From MVYY01 sp035369865 (GTDB taxonomy: Bacteria > Bacteroidota > Bacteroidia > Bacteroidales > Paludibacteraceae): DNA of 22,821 bases. Within the stretch, counting starts at the first letter, position 1. Each line of letters opens with the position of its first letter. Position numbers and translations under genes: made by a program. The notes under the pieces are model-generated. The model saw only the letters and a program-made list of their open reading frames with translations. It did not search any database and was not told the DNA's origin. Below are positions 1 to 7,901 of this stretch, in pieces. Location of the stretch: positions 1 through 22,821 of the forward strand of contig DAOOVG010000030.1 of the NCBI GenBank assembly GCA_035369865.1, written 5' to 3'.

Positions 1-112
1 AAACAGTTTGAAATTTTTTTTAGATAAAATAATTTCAAATTTTTTTATATTTGAACTAATAAAGAGTTTTTATTTGATTTTGTTCTATAAGTTAGTTAAA
101 AATAAATTTCTG

Positions 113-1516
113 ATGAAAAAACTATTATATACCATTTTATTATGTGGAATTATCACTAATTCAGTAGCACAACTTCCAGTGGATTTATTCGCCAATGATC
201 CATTGTTGAAGAATGCCAATGTCGGTTTAATCGTCAAAGATTTAAAAACCAATAAAATTCTTTACAGTTATCAATCAAACAAATGTTTTGTACCTGCATC
301 AGTGTTGAAATTGGTTACTACTGCAACCGCACTGGAATTGTTGGGACCCGATTTTCGTTTTCAAACTCAACTGGAAATAGACGGAAATTTAAGTGCTGAT
401 AGTGTTCTGAATGGTAACTTATTTATTCGAGGAGGGGGAGATCCAACGTTGGGCTCTTCTGCATTGAACAACGGAAACTTTTTAGACCAATGGCTGAAAA
501 TTGTTCAGCAAAAAGGAATAAAAAAAATTAATGGTCAAGTTATTGCCGATGCCAGTTTGTATGACAATGAAGGTGTAAGTCCCTTTTGGCTATGGGAAGA
601 TATTGGAAATTATTATGCAGCAGCAGTTTATGGAATTTCTTATCTGGACAATACTTTTCAACTGGTTTTGCAATCAGGACCTGTAGGAACAACTCCTAAA
701 ATTGTTCGAGTAATTCCTCCTTTGCCTGATTTAATCATTGAAAATTATTTAAAAAGTACTTTAATTAGTTTTGACAGTGCTTATTTTTACGGCATGCCTT
801 ATTCAAATGTACGAAGATTATATGGTGAAATTCCAGCCAACCGTTCTTCTTTTGTAGTGAAAGGCGATATTCCTAATCCTGTCTTGTTGCTTGCTCAGCA
901 TTTTACCGAACAACTTAATAAAAATGGAATCCACGTAACACAAGATGCTACCGATCAAGTGCCTTCTTCTCGAAATAGAACAGTGATTTATACTCATTAT
1001 TCCCCACCTTTAAAGGAAATTATTGCTGAAATCAATAAAAACAGCAACAATCATTATGCAGAACAACTTTTTCGTTATTTGGCTTTGCAAAATGAAAAAG
1101 TAGCGACCAATAGTGGAGCAATAAAAGTAATTACCAATTTTTGGAAATCAAAAGGTCTGAATGTCAACCAATTGTTTTTGTATGACGGTTCAGGACTTTC
1201 ACCTATGAATGCTGTGTCTGCTCAATTTATTACCGACTTGTTGACTTACATGTTTCATCAAAGCAAATATAAAACAGATTTCATTCATTCTCTTGCAGTA
1301 TCAGGAAATCAAGGCACGTTGAAATCATTTCTTACCTACACTCCACTGGAAGGAAAAGTATATGCCAAAAGCGGTAATATTGCTCGTGTAAAATCGTATG
1401 CAGGATATATGGAGAAAGAAGATAGAATTTATGCTTTCACCATTCTGGTAAATAATATAAGAAATTCAAAAGCAGTGCAGCATAGAATTGAAAAATTCTT
1501 ATTATCCATTCAATGA
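113..1516 (+). CDS. dacB: D-alanyl-D-alanine carboxypeptidase/endopeptidase, PBP4 family (class C)
   Basis: Periplasmic penicillin-binding protein that removes the terminal D-Ala of peptidoglycan stem peptides and/or cuts D-Ala cross-links. The three PBP active-site motifs are visible in order: SxxK (S63-V-L-K66, in a PASVLK context), SxN (S311-N-N313) and K(S/T)G (K419-S-G421). The long insert between motifs 1 and 2 and the 467-residue length fit the PBP4/DacB (peptidase S13) family. I chose the ATG at 113 because it gives a clean signal peptide (basic MKK, hydrophobic stretch, likely cleavage near SVAQ). The upstream in-frame ATG at 8 adds 35 hydrophobic residues that look like translated leader. 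birA follows 54 bases later in the same direction and may be co-transcribed. Family assignment is firm; the carboxypeptidase/endopeptidase balance cannot be read from sequence. Confidence 0.93.
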   Translation: MKKLLYTILLCGIITNSVAQLPVDLFANDPLLKNANVGLIVKDLKTNKILYSYQSNKCFVPASVLKLVTTATALELLGPDFRFQTQLEIDGNLSADSVLNGNLFIRGGGDPTLGSSALNNGNFLDQWLKIVQQKGIKKINGQVIADASLYDNEGVSPFWLWEDIGNYYAAAVYGISYLDNTFQLVLQSGPVGTTPKIVRVIPPLPDLIIENYLKSTLISFDSAYFYGMPYSNVRRLYGEIPANRSSFVVKGDIPNPVLLLAQHFTEQLNKNGIHVTQDATDQVPSSRNRTVIYTHYSPPLKEIIAEINKNSNNHYAEQLFRYLALQNEKVATNSGAIKVITNFWKSKGLNVNQLFLYDGSGLSPMNAVSAQFITDLLTYMFHQSKYKTDFIHSLAVSGNQGTLKSFLTYTPLEGKVYAKSGNIARVKSYAGYMEKEDRIYAFTILVNNIRNSKAVQHRIEKFLLSIQ

Positions 1517-1570
1517 CCGGAAAATTCTGTCAGTATTATTTTAAAAATTTTATAGAACATTTGAATATCA

Positions 1571-2320
1571 ATGGTTTCCAGTAAAAAATTGACTAATAAA
1601 ACGAATAATCTTTTCTTTTCTCCTGAAACTTCTTCTACCAACATATTATTGTGGCAAAAGTTGCACGAAGAAAAACTGCCCGAAGGTTTTGTCGTTTACA
1701 CTGATTTTCAAACTGCTGGGAAAGGACAAGTAGGCAATTCTTGGGAATCAGCAGCAGGGGAAAATATTCTTTTTAGTTTACTTTTGTATCCTCAACATAT
1801 TGCTATCGAAGAACATTTTTTAATTTCACAAATCACCAGCATTGGCATAAAAAAAATGTTAGATAATTATATTTCTGATGTTACCATTAAATGGCCAAAT
1901 GATATTTATTGGAAAGAAAAAAAACTGGCCGGTATTCTCGTGGAAACATCTTTACAGAATAGAATAATTAAATCAGCAGTGATTGGAGTCGGTCTGAATG
2001 TGAACCAAAAAGAATTTCTGAGTGATGCACCAAATCCTGTGTCACTCTTTCAAATTTTAGGGAAAAAGCTGGACAGGCAACCATTGATGAATTCAATCGT
2101 TCAAAACATTCTTGATATTTACTATCATTGGGATGATAATAAAATTCGTTCTTGTTACCAACAATTTTTATATCGAAAAGAAGGTTATCATTTATTTGAA
2201 GCTGATAAAGAAGTTTTTTCAGCAAAAATTGTAGATGTTTTACCAAGTGGACAAATTGAATTATCGACCAAAGAAGGAGTAACAAAAAAATTTTATTTCA
2301 AGGAAGTTAAATACTTATAA
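1571..2320 (+). CDS. birA: Biotin--[acetyl-CoA-carboxylase] ligase
   Basis: Activates biotin to biotinyl-5'-AMP and transfers it to the acceptor lysine of biotin carboxyl carrier proteins. The 249-residue product has the ligase core only: S-T-N near residue 22, the biotinyl-AMP loop G50-K-G-Q-V-G-N-S-W58 (counterpart of the E. coli GRGRRGR loop), K107-W-P-N-D111, and the K-L-A-G-I-L motif whose lysine (K118) matches E. coli K183. A short C-terminal beta domain follows. There is no N-terminal winged-helix DNA-binding domain, so this is a monofunctional ligase, not the E. coli-type BirA repressor. It ends 6 bases before the convergent DUF4834 gene, and no terminator hairpin was seen between them. 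Confidence 0.93.
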   Translation: MVSSKKLTNKTNNLFFSPETSSTNILLWQKLHEEKLPEGFVVYTDFQTAGKGQVGNSWESAAGENILFSLLLYPQHIAIEEHFLISQITSIGIKKMLDNYISDVTIKWPNDIYWKEKKLAGILVETSLQNRIIKSAVIGVGLNVNQKEFLSDAPNPVSLFQILGKKLDRQPLMNSIVQNILDIYYHWDDNKIRSCYQQFLYRKEGYHLFEADKEVFSAKIVDVLPSGQIELSTKEGVTKKFYFKEVKYL

Positions 2321-2326
2321 TGAGCT

Positions 2327-2542
2327 TTATTCTATTTCTTCAAAATCAACGTATTCGCCTTCATTTTTATCAAAAATTTTTTCTTTGTGTTGGATAGGTT
2401 TCTCTTCTCTTTTGCGATGGTGAAATATTTTATTTTCTTTCCCCCTGAAATTGAAAATAGAACGAAAAAAACCAAATAAAACGATAACACCAAATAAAAA
2501 GAAAAACAATAAAAAGATTAATATTGAGAAAATTAAATTCAT
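2327..2542 (-). CDS. DUF4834 family small membrane protein
   Basis: A 71-residue protein with one strongly hydrophobic N-terminal segment (about residues 3-27, rich in Phe/Leu/Ile), a basic middle (FRGKENKIFHHRKREEK) and an acidic C-terminal motif, GEYVDFEEIE. That layout, including the closing GEYVDFEE-type motif, is how I recognise the Bacteroidota family DUF4834; its function is unknown. The start ATG lies 9 bases after the metF stop on the same strand, so it is probably translated from the metF transcript. By the positive-inside rule, the basic tract suggests that the tail is cytoplasmic. The call rests on recalled family features, not a search. Confidence 0.75.
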   Translation of the reverse strand: MNLIFSILIFLLFFFLFGVIVLFGFFRSIFNFRGKENKIFHHRKREEKPIQHKEKIFDKNEGEYVDFEEIE

Positions 2543-2551
2543 GTCAATTTT

Positions 2552-3499
2552 TTAATAAACAGCTTTAGCTACACGTTTCACGCTTTGTGCAGCCATTAAG
2601 CTATAAAAATGAATACTTGGCACACCATGTGCTTTTAAATCAGCAGCTTGCTTTATACACCATTCTACACCCACTTCAGTGGCTTCTTTGTCAGTGCGGC
2701 ATTTGCGTAATTCTATAGCAAATTCTTCCGGAATTTCTACATGAAAAATTTTAGGAAGCACTGTTAATTGATTCATTAGCGTAATGGGTTTAATTCCTGG
2801 AATAATGGGAACCGTGATTCCTATTTCACGACATTTTTTTACAAAATCATAATACTTTTGATTATCAAAAAACATTTGAGTTACCAAATATTCTGCACCC
2901 CCATCGACTTTTTTCTTTGTATAATACAATTCTGACTCAAAACTTGGAGATTCTTCGTGCATTTCTGGATAGCAAGCCATTCCATAAGAGAAAGGTACCA
3001 CCTGTGATTTCATGCGAGTACCATCTAAAAAAATTCCTTTATTAAAGTTGTTTACTTGTTCTTGTAAATCGGTGGCATGCAGATGACTTGTTGGAATAAA
3101 TTCCTTGTTGTTTTTTCCTTTGTCTCCACGTAAAAGCAGCAAATCAGTGATTCCTAAAAATTGCAAATCTATCAGTTCATATTCAATTTCTTCTTTGGTA
3201 TAACCACTGCAAATAACATGAGGTACAACGGTGATTTTATATTTATTTTGAATAGCAGCCGCAATGGCTACCGTACCAGGACGATATCGAATGGCTACTT
3301 GTTCAAAAAGTCCTTGCGGATTTTTTTTATATACTACTTCACTGCGATGAGTAGTAATATTAATATATTGGGGATCAAATTCTCTCAATAAATCAATGGT
3401 TTTATAAACCGATTCAATACCGTCGCCTTTCAAAGGTGGGAGCAACTCAAAAGAAAAAGCCGTTGAAGGAGAATTCATTATTTTTTCAACAACACTCAT
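2552..3499 (-). CDS. metF: 5,10-methylenetetrahydrofolate reductase
   Basis: FAD-dependent enzyme that reduces 5,10-methylene-THF to 5-methyl-THF, the methyl donor for methionine synthesis. The 315-residue length is normal for bacterial MetF. Visible family signatures are FSFELLPP near the N-terminus (E18 corresponds to catalytic Glu28 of E. coli MetF), the L-L-R124-G-D126 motif (E. coli Asp120 region, flavin contact) and VTQMFFD in the substrate-binding part of the barrel. The ATG at 3499 gives the expected N-terminus; an ATG at residue 8 is possible. A -7-like box lies about 50 bases upstream. The DUF4834 gene follows after 9 bases. Nothing in the upstream region looked like a known methionine or cobalamin riboswitch. 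Confidence 0.95.
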   Translation of the reverse strand: MSVVEKIMNSPSTAFSFELLPPLKGDGIESVYKTIDLLREFDPQYINITTHRSEVVYKKNPQGLFEQVAIRYRPGTVAIAAAIQNKYKITVVPHVICSGYTKEEIEYELIDLQFLGITDLLLLRGDKGKNNKEFIPTSHLHATDLQEQVNNFNKGIFLDGTRMKSQVVPFSYGMACYPEMHEESPSFESELYYTKKKVDGGAEYLVTQMFFDNQKYYDFVKKCREIGITVPIIPGIKPITLMNQLTVLPKIFHVEIPEEFAIELRKCRTDKEATEVGVEWCIKQAADLKAHGVPSIHFYSLMAAQSVKRVAKAVY

Positions 3500-3865
3500 A
3501 AATTTTGATAATTACAATAAAATGCTTCTTTGCATATTTTTACTTACAAAAGTACAAATTTAATTTTGTTCTAAAAATGAACTTTGAATAAGATATGCAA
3601 AACAATGTGAAACAAAGAAGAATAACTATTTGAATAAACTTATACTTCGTAATACAAACTATTGAGAATATGTTGAAATAAATAAATTCGAACCAAATGT
3701 TACAAGATGTGTTAAAAATAATCAAGCAGGTACTCGCAATAGTATTTTATTTTTAAATATTCTGAACGAAATAAAATTAATCACATTACAAATCAATAAC
3801 TTAATGCGTTCTCGTTTTTATTTATCTTTCACAAAATATAAATACTTTAAAAAGCAATTAAATAC
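3500..3865. other. Gene-free AT-rich spacer between metF and the GH20 gene
   Basis: 366 bases between the start of metF and the end of the GH20 gene, both on the minus strand. It holds the candidate metF promoter near its left end. The only reading frame of note (61 codons, minus, 3540-3725) overlaps that promoter, has a composition like translated AT-rich DNA and matches nothing I know. No hairpin with a T-run, tRNA or repeat was recognised. Confidence 0.6.
3547..3562 (-). promoter_or_regulatory. Candidate -7 boxes for metF
   Basis: Two adjacent matches to the Bacteroidota -7 consensus TAnnTTTG on the minus strand: TAAATTTG (3555-3562) and TACTTTTG (3547-3554). Either would start transcription some 40-50 bases before the metF ATG. 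No clear -33 TTG was found at the right spacing, so this rests on the -7 match and its position alone in very AT-rich DNA. Confidence 0.35.
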
Positions 3866-6208
3866 CTACCATACAGCAATTTCATCTATGAAAACAGAAT
3901 TATTTTTTTCATTTTCAAGGCTTTCAATACAAAAACGAGGATTTTTCAACATTATTTTTAAATAATGAACTTCAACTGGAGGAAAATTAAATACTGGTCG
4001 CATAATTTCATATTTTCCAGTAAAAGAAGATGAGAATTTTTGCTCTCCAAGAGGTTGATAATTAATTCCATCTTTTGACCCATAAAGAATAATTTCAGAA
4101 GGAATTTGTCCACAAAAAGCAGGTGCTTTCAAGATTCCTATTGTAAAACACTGGATAACTTGGTTTTGCTTTAAATTGATATTTAATAAATAATCTTCAT
4201 TTGATATCAATCTCACCCATTCAGAAGTGGTCTTTATATTTCCTAATTTTCCATCAGTTAATTTAAAAATACTTCGTTGTCCATAAGAAATATTGGTGTC
4301 AGGTTGACAAATTAAATTTGTTAATTTACTGACTATGAAAGTCTTTTGTAAAGTTCGACTTGCTTTCTTATCATCAACAAAAGTAGCAACTGATACGATA
4401 GTAGTTGAATCGATTATTAACGGTTTTAAGTAATGCTGATCAGGTTCTTTTCCATTCAATGAAAAATAAATTTTTGCTTTTGGATGATCACAACTTAAAG
4501 TAATTTTTAATTTGTTGTTTTCCGTTACTTCCGCATTAAATTGAGGTTCGTAAAATGCATGAGAAGCATTCACTACAAGTTTTTCAAATCGTTGAAAATG
4601 AGTTGAAAAACGTTCTTTGAAATTTTCCCAATTTTTTGTTTCCTTGTTGCTCCATACTACTTCTGATAATGCGGTTGCACGTGGATAAACCATATATTCC
4701 ACATGTTTTTCATCAAGTATGTATTCTGTCCACAAATTTGCTTGAGCTCCCAATATATATTTTGCTTCTGCGGGAGTCAACTCATCTGGAATAGGTTCAA
4801 AATTATATACTTTGGATAAAGGGACAAAACCACCAATAGCGAGTGGTTCAAATTCAGGATCAGCTTGATAATAATCTAAATAGCAGTATTCTGTCGGGGC
4901 CATAATTACATCATGGGAAAGACGAGCAGCTTCAATCCCACCAATTTTTCCTCGCCATGACATAACCGTGGCATTAGGAGCCAACCCACCTTCTAAAATT
5001 TCATCCCAACCAATGATTTGTCGACCATGTTCATTAATAAATTTTTCAATCCGTTGAGTAAAATAACTTTGTAATTGATGTTCATCTTTTAAATTCAACT
5101 TTTTTATCAACGATTGACAATAGGGACATTCCTTCCATCTATCTTTCGGGCATTCATCTCCTCCAATGTGAATATATTTTGAAGGAAAAATCTCCATAAT
5201 TTCAGATAGCACATCTTCTAAAAAACCAAAAACGGTATCACGCGTACAGAACACTTCTTTAAATATACCCCATTTAGTAGCAACTTTAATAGTTGTGTCC
5301 TGTGTACACGACAAAAAAGGATAAGATGCAATAGCGGCTTGAGCATGTCCTGGCATCTCTATTTCAGGAATTACAGTAATACCTCGTTTTTTAGCATAAG
5401 CAACAATTTCTTTAGCTTCTTCTTGTGTATAATAACCGCCATAAGGTTTTCCATCAAATTGTTGTGGAAACGATTCATAATAATGCCCAACTAATGTTTC
5501 ATCTCTTTTAGAACCAATTTCTATAAGTCGAGGATATTTTTTTATTTCTATTCGCCAACCTTGATCATCAGTAAGATGCCAATGAAAATAGTTGAATTTA
5601 TAAATAGCCATTAAGTCGATATATTTTTTTATAAAATCTACAGGAAAGAAATGACGACAGACATCGAGATGAAGTCCTCTGTAGTTGAAACGCGGAAAAT
5701 CTGTAATTTCAACACAAGGAACGGACCATTTTTTTATTTTTTTGCTTTCTTTTGAAGCATAAACTTCGCACGGGAAAAGCTGGTATAATGTTTGTAAACC
5801 GTAAAAAACACCAGCCGCTGTGTTCCCTGTAATTTGAACGGAAGAAGTGAAAACTTTTAACGTGTAAGCTTCGGGATTTTTATTTGTTAATGAACCTGTG
5901 TTAAATAAAATGAAATTTTTATTTGTAGAAGTCGTTTGACAATCCCGTAAAGGTAATTTTATGCCAGCAACCAGAGCAAGATGATCAGAAAATTGTTGAG
6001 CAATTTCAACAATTTGGGGCTGATCAAAAGGACAAAGAATGACCGTTTTTTTATTTAAAATAAATTTACCAGATTGAGGTTTTAGCTCTTGTGGATAAGG
6101 AATCAAATCATAGATAGGAGCTGAGTATGAACTAAATATACAAAAAATACTTATTAAAAGTACTCCTGAAAAACGGAGATTTTTCAAAATTGAAAGTGGT
6201 ATATTCAT
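3866..6208 (-). CDS. Secreted beta-N-acetylhexosaminidase, glycoside hydrolase family 20
   Basis: Exo-acting enzyme releasing terminal GlcNAc/GalNAc from glycans such as chitooligosaccharides, glycoprotein glycans or peptidoglycan fragments. It has a signal peptide (residues 1-30, hydrophobic 14-29), a GH20 N-terminal domain (about 31-165) and the GH20 barrel (about 170-520). The barrel shows FHWHLTDDQGWRIEI at 208-222, PEIEMPGHAQA at 281-291 and the catalytic Asp-Glu pair D351-E352 in HIGGDECP, where the aspartate orients the substrate acetamido group. After the barrel come a chitobiase-C-like segment (about 570-630, IYFSLNGKEPD) and a C-terminal beta-rich domain resembling F5/8 type C carbohydrate-binding modules. 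At 780 residues it matches the multidomain Bacteroidota form. No lipobox cysteine is apparent, so it is probably periplasmic or exported. Substrate is not determinable, and no SusC/SusD partners are nearby. Confidence 0.93.
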   Translation of the reverse strand: MNIPLSILKNLRFSGVLLISIFCIFSSYSAPIYDLIPYPQELKPQSGKFILNKKTVILCPFDQPQIVEIAQQFSDHLALVAGIKLPLRDCQTTSTNKNFILFNTGSLTNKNPEAYTLKVFTSSVQITGNTAAGVFYGLQTLYQLFPCEVYASKESKKIKKWSVPCVEITDFPRFNYRGLHLDVCRHFFPVDFIKKYIDLMAIYKFNYFHWHLTDDQGWRIEIKKYPRLIEIGSKRDETLVGHYYESFPQQFDGKPYGGYYTQEEAKEIVAYAKKRGITVIPEIEMPGHAQAAIASYPFLSCTQDTTIKVATKWGIFKEVFCTRDTVFGFLEDVLSEIMEIFPSKYIHIGGDECPKDRWKECPYCQSLIKKLNLKDEHQLQSYFTQRIEKFINEHGRQIIGWDEILEGGLAPNATVMSWRGKIGGIEAARLSHDVIMAPTEYCYLDYYQADPEFEPLAIGGFVPLSKVYNFEPIPDELTPAEAKYILGAQANLWTEYILDEKHVEYMVYPRATALSEVVWSNKETKNWENFKERFSTHFQRFEKLVVNASHAFYEPQFNAEVTENNKLKITLSCDHPKAKIYFSLNGKEPDQHYLKPLIIDSTTIVSVATFVDDKKASRTLQKTFIVSKLTNLICQPDTNISYGQRSIFKLTDGKLGNIKTTSEWVRLISNEDYLLNINLKQNQVIQCFTIGILKAPAFCGQIPSEIILYGSKDGINYQPLGEQKFSSSFTGKYEIMRPVFNFPPVEVHYLKIMLKNPRFCIESLENEKNNSVFIDEIAVW

Positions 6209-6235
6209 GGTTATTAAAATTTAAAAAATTATTTT

Positions 6236-6243
6236 CAAATTTA
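6236..6243 (-). promoter_or_regulatory. Candidate -7 box for the GH20 gene
   Basis: TAAATTTG on the minus strand matches TAnnTTTG and ends 27 bases before the GH20 start codon, which would give a leader of about 20 bases. No convincing -33 element at about 20 bases spacing. It lies in the 233-base divergent region shared with udk. Confidence 0.35.
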
Positions 6244-6381
6244 CATTTTTATTTTTTCAAAAAAAATTATTTTAGAAAAATGATTGCAAAAAATTTTAAT
6301 ATATACTAAATATTTTTGTTGTTAAACAGCTAATCGTCAATTATATATATGTTTTATTTATTAAAATAGAAATATTTTATG

Positions 6382-6389
6382 TATTTTTG
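6382..6389 (+). promoter_or_regulatory. Candidate -7 box for udk
   Basis: TATTTTTG matches the Bacteroidota -7 consensus and sits 52 bases before the udk ATG. A good -33 TTG is absent. It is the best candidate promoter for the udk-exonuclease-mltF run. Confidence 0.4.
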
Positions 6390-6441
6390 AAAAATAAAAG
6401 TATAAAATTTTATTTTCTTAAAAATCAATCATTAATTTACT

Positions 6442-7077
6442 ATGTTAATTATTGGGATTGCAGGAGGTACCGGTTCTGGCAAAACAACAGTGGTACAAAA
6501 AATTATGGAAAGATTGCCGAAAAGCGAAGTAGTTGTTTTGCCACAAGATGCATATTATCGTGATACCAGTTTTTTACCTTTAGAAGAAAGATTGGAAATT
6601 AATTTTGATCATCCTGATTCAATAGAATTCGAGTTATTGATAAAACATTTAAGAGATTTGAAAGAAGGAAAAAGTATTGAAATGCCCATTTATTCTTATT
6701 TAACCTGTTCCCGCCTAAATGAAACAATTACCATTCATCCTTGCGATGTAGTAATGGTGGAAGGAATTTTGGTGCTTTCGCAACCCGAATTAAGAAAACT
6801 TATGAATTTGAAGGTTTTTGTAGATGCCGATGCAGATGACCGATTGATAAGAGTGATCTATCGTGATATCACGGAACGTGGTCGGACAGTTAATAAGGTA
6901 ATAGAACGATATGAAAAAACAGTAAAACCTATGCATGAGGAATTTATCGAGCCTACTAAGCGTTTTGCCGATTTGATTATTCCTCAGGGAGGAAATAACA
7001 ATATTGCTATTGATATTCTGACAAAATACATTGAAAACAATTTAAAGTTGAATCATAATTCTAATTTAGGAAACTAA
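6442..7077 (+). CDS. udk: Uridine kinase
   Basis: Phosphorylates uridine and cytidine to UMP/CMP with ATP or GTP in pyrimidine salvage. The 211-residue length is typical. The Walker A loop G8-G-T-G-S-G-K14-T-T16 is at the very N-terminus as expected for Udk, followed by the N-F-D-H-P-D-S nucleoside-binding motif and the lid-type segment VDADADDRLIRVIYRDITERGR (residues about 127-148), diagnostic for uridine kinase over other P-loop kinases. The ATG at 6442 places the P-loop correctly. It begins a same-strand run with the exonuclease and mltF. The position of the P-loop and the DITERGR motif rule out phosphoribulokinase and pantothenate kinase. Confidence 0.95.
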   Translation: MLIIGIAGGTGSGKTTVVQKIMERLPKSEVVVLPQDAYYRDTSFLPLEERLEINFDHPDSIEFELLIKHLRDLKEGKSIEMPIYSYLTCSRLNETITIHPCDVVMVEGILVLSQPELRKLMNLKVFVDADADDRLIRVIYRDITERGRTVNKVIERYEKTVKPMHEEFIEPTKRFADLIIPQGGNNNIAIDILTKYIENNLKLNHNSNLGN

Positions 7078-7154
7078 AAAATACTATTTCCCCATTGATT
7101 TTCAACAAATTAATTTTTTCAGTAGAAAACAATTTTATAAAATTATTAATTGAC

Positions 7155-7892
7155 ATGCATTTGAATGAATTGAAAAAAATTATGTTTCTGGATATAGAAA
7201 CGGTACCACAAGTGGCAAATTTTTCTGATTTGCCCGATGAGTTAGCTCATTTATGGGAAGAAAAATTTCATCATTTGCGAAAGCATTTACCAGAAAAATA
7301 TAACGAGGAAACCACTGCTTCAGAAGCTTTCCATACAAGTGCTGGTATCTATTCCGAGTTTGGAAAAATTATTTGTATTGCAGTAGGTTTTATCCATTTT
7401 AAAGAAGAAGAGATGTTTTTACGAACCAAATATTTTATCAATGAGGAGGAAAAAGAACTTTTAAGGGAATTTTCACAACTGATTGAAAAATTTGGCTCAT
7501 CGAAAGAAAACCGACTTTGTGGACACAATATCAAGGAATTTGATGTTCCCTATATTTGTCGAAGGATGCTGATCAATAATTTGCCTTTACCATCGATATT
7601 TCAACTTTCAGGCAAGAAACCCTGGGAAAGTAGCCTAATTGATACAATGGAACTCTGGAAATTTGGTGATTATAAAAATTTTACGTCTCTGAAATTACTT
7701 ACGGCAGTTTTTAATATCCCTACTCCGAAGGACGATATTGATGGAAGTGAAGTAGCTCAGGTTTATTATAAAGAAAAGAATATTCAACGTATTGCCCAAT
7801 ATTGTACCAAAGATGTGATTGCAACCACACAGGTTTTCTTGCGATTAAATGGCTTTCCGCCTATTTTAGCTGAAAATATTGAAAACCTCTAA
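7155..7892 (+). CDS. Predicted 3'-5' exonuclease, PolB-like DEDDy superfamily
   Basis: Stand-alone RNase H-fold exonuclease of about 245 residues. All three exo motifs are visible: ExoI D13-I-E15 (FLDIETVPQ), ExoII N125-x3-F129-D130 (GHNIKEFDVPYICRRM) and ExoIII Y216-C-T-K-D220, the YxxxD form marking the DEDDy branch. This fits the family annotated as 'predicted 3'-5' exonuclease related to the exonuclease domain of PolB' (Pfam DNA_pol_B_exo2); no polymerase domain is attached. The substrate is not established. I start at the ATG at 7155, which places ExoI where family members have it. The TTG at 7095 and the ATG at 7182 are alternatives. It ends 9 bases before mltF, implying co-transcription. 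Confidence 0.85.
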   Translation: MHLNELKKIMFLDIETVPQVANFSDLPDELAHLWEEKFHHLRKHLPEKYNEETTASEAFHTSAGIYSEFGKIICIAVGFIHFKEEEMFLRTKYFINEEEKELLREFSQLIEKFGSSKENRLCGHNIKEFDVPYICRRMLINNLPLPSIFQLSGKKPWESSLIDTMELWKFGDYKNFTSLKLLTAVFNIPTPKDDIDGSEVAQVYYKEKNIQRIAQYCTKDVIATTQVFLRLNGFPPILAENIENL

Positions 7893-7901
7893 TTTGTTCC
7901 T

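Noticed and set aside
8..112. N-terminal extension of dacB from the ATG at 8
   Set aside because: It would put 35 hydrophobic residues before a complete signal peptide; the ATG at 113 gives the standard secreted form.
3540..3725. 61-codon minus-strand frame upstream of metF
   Set aside because: It overlaps the candidate metF promoter, is rich in Phe/Ile/Tyr/Cys as expected from non-coding AT-rich DNA, and matches no family I know.
7095..7154. TTG start extending the exonuclease by 20 residues
   Set aside because: The extra residues look like AT-rich leader and the family's ExoI motif is normally close to the N-terminus.
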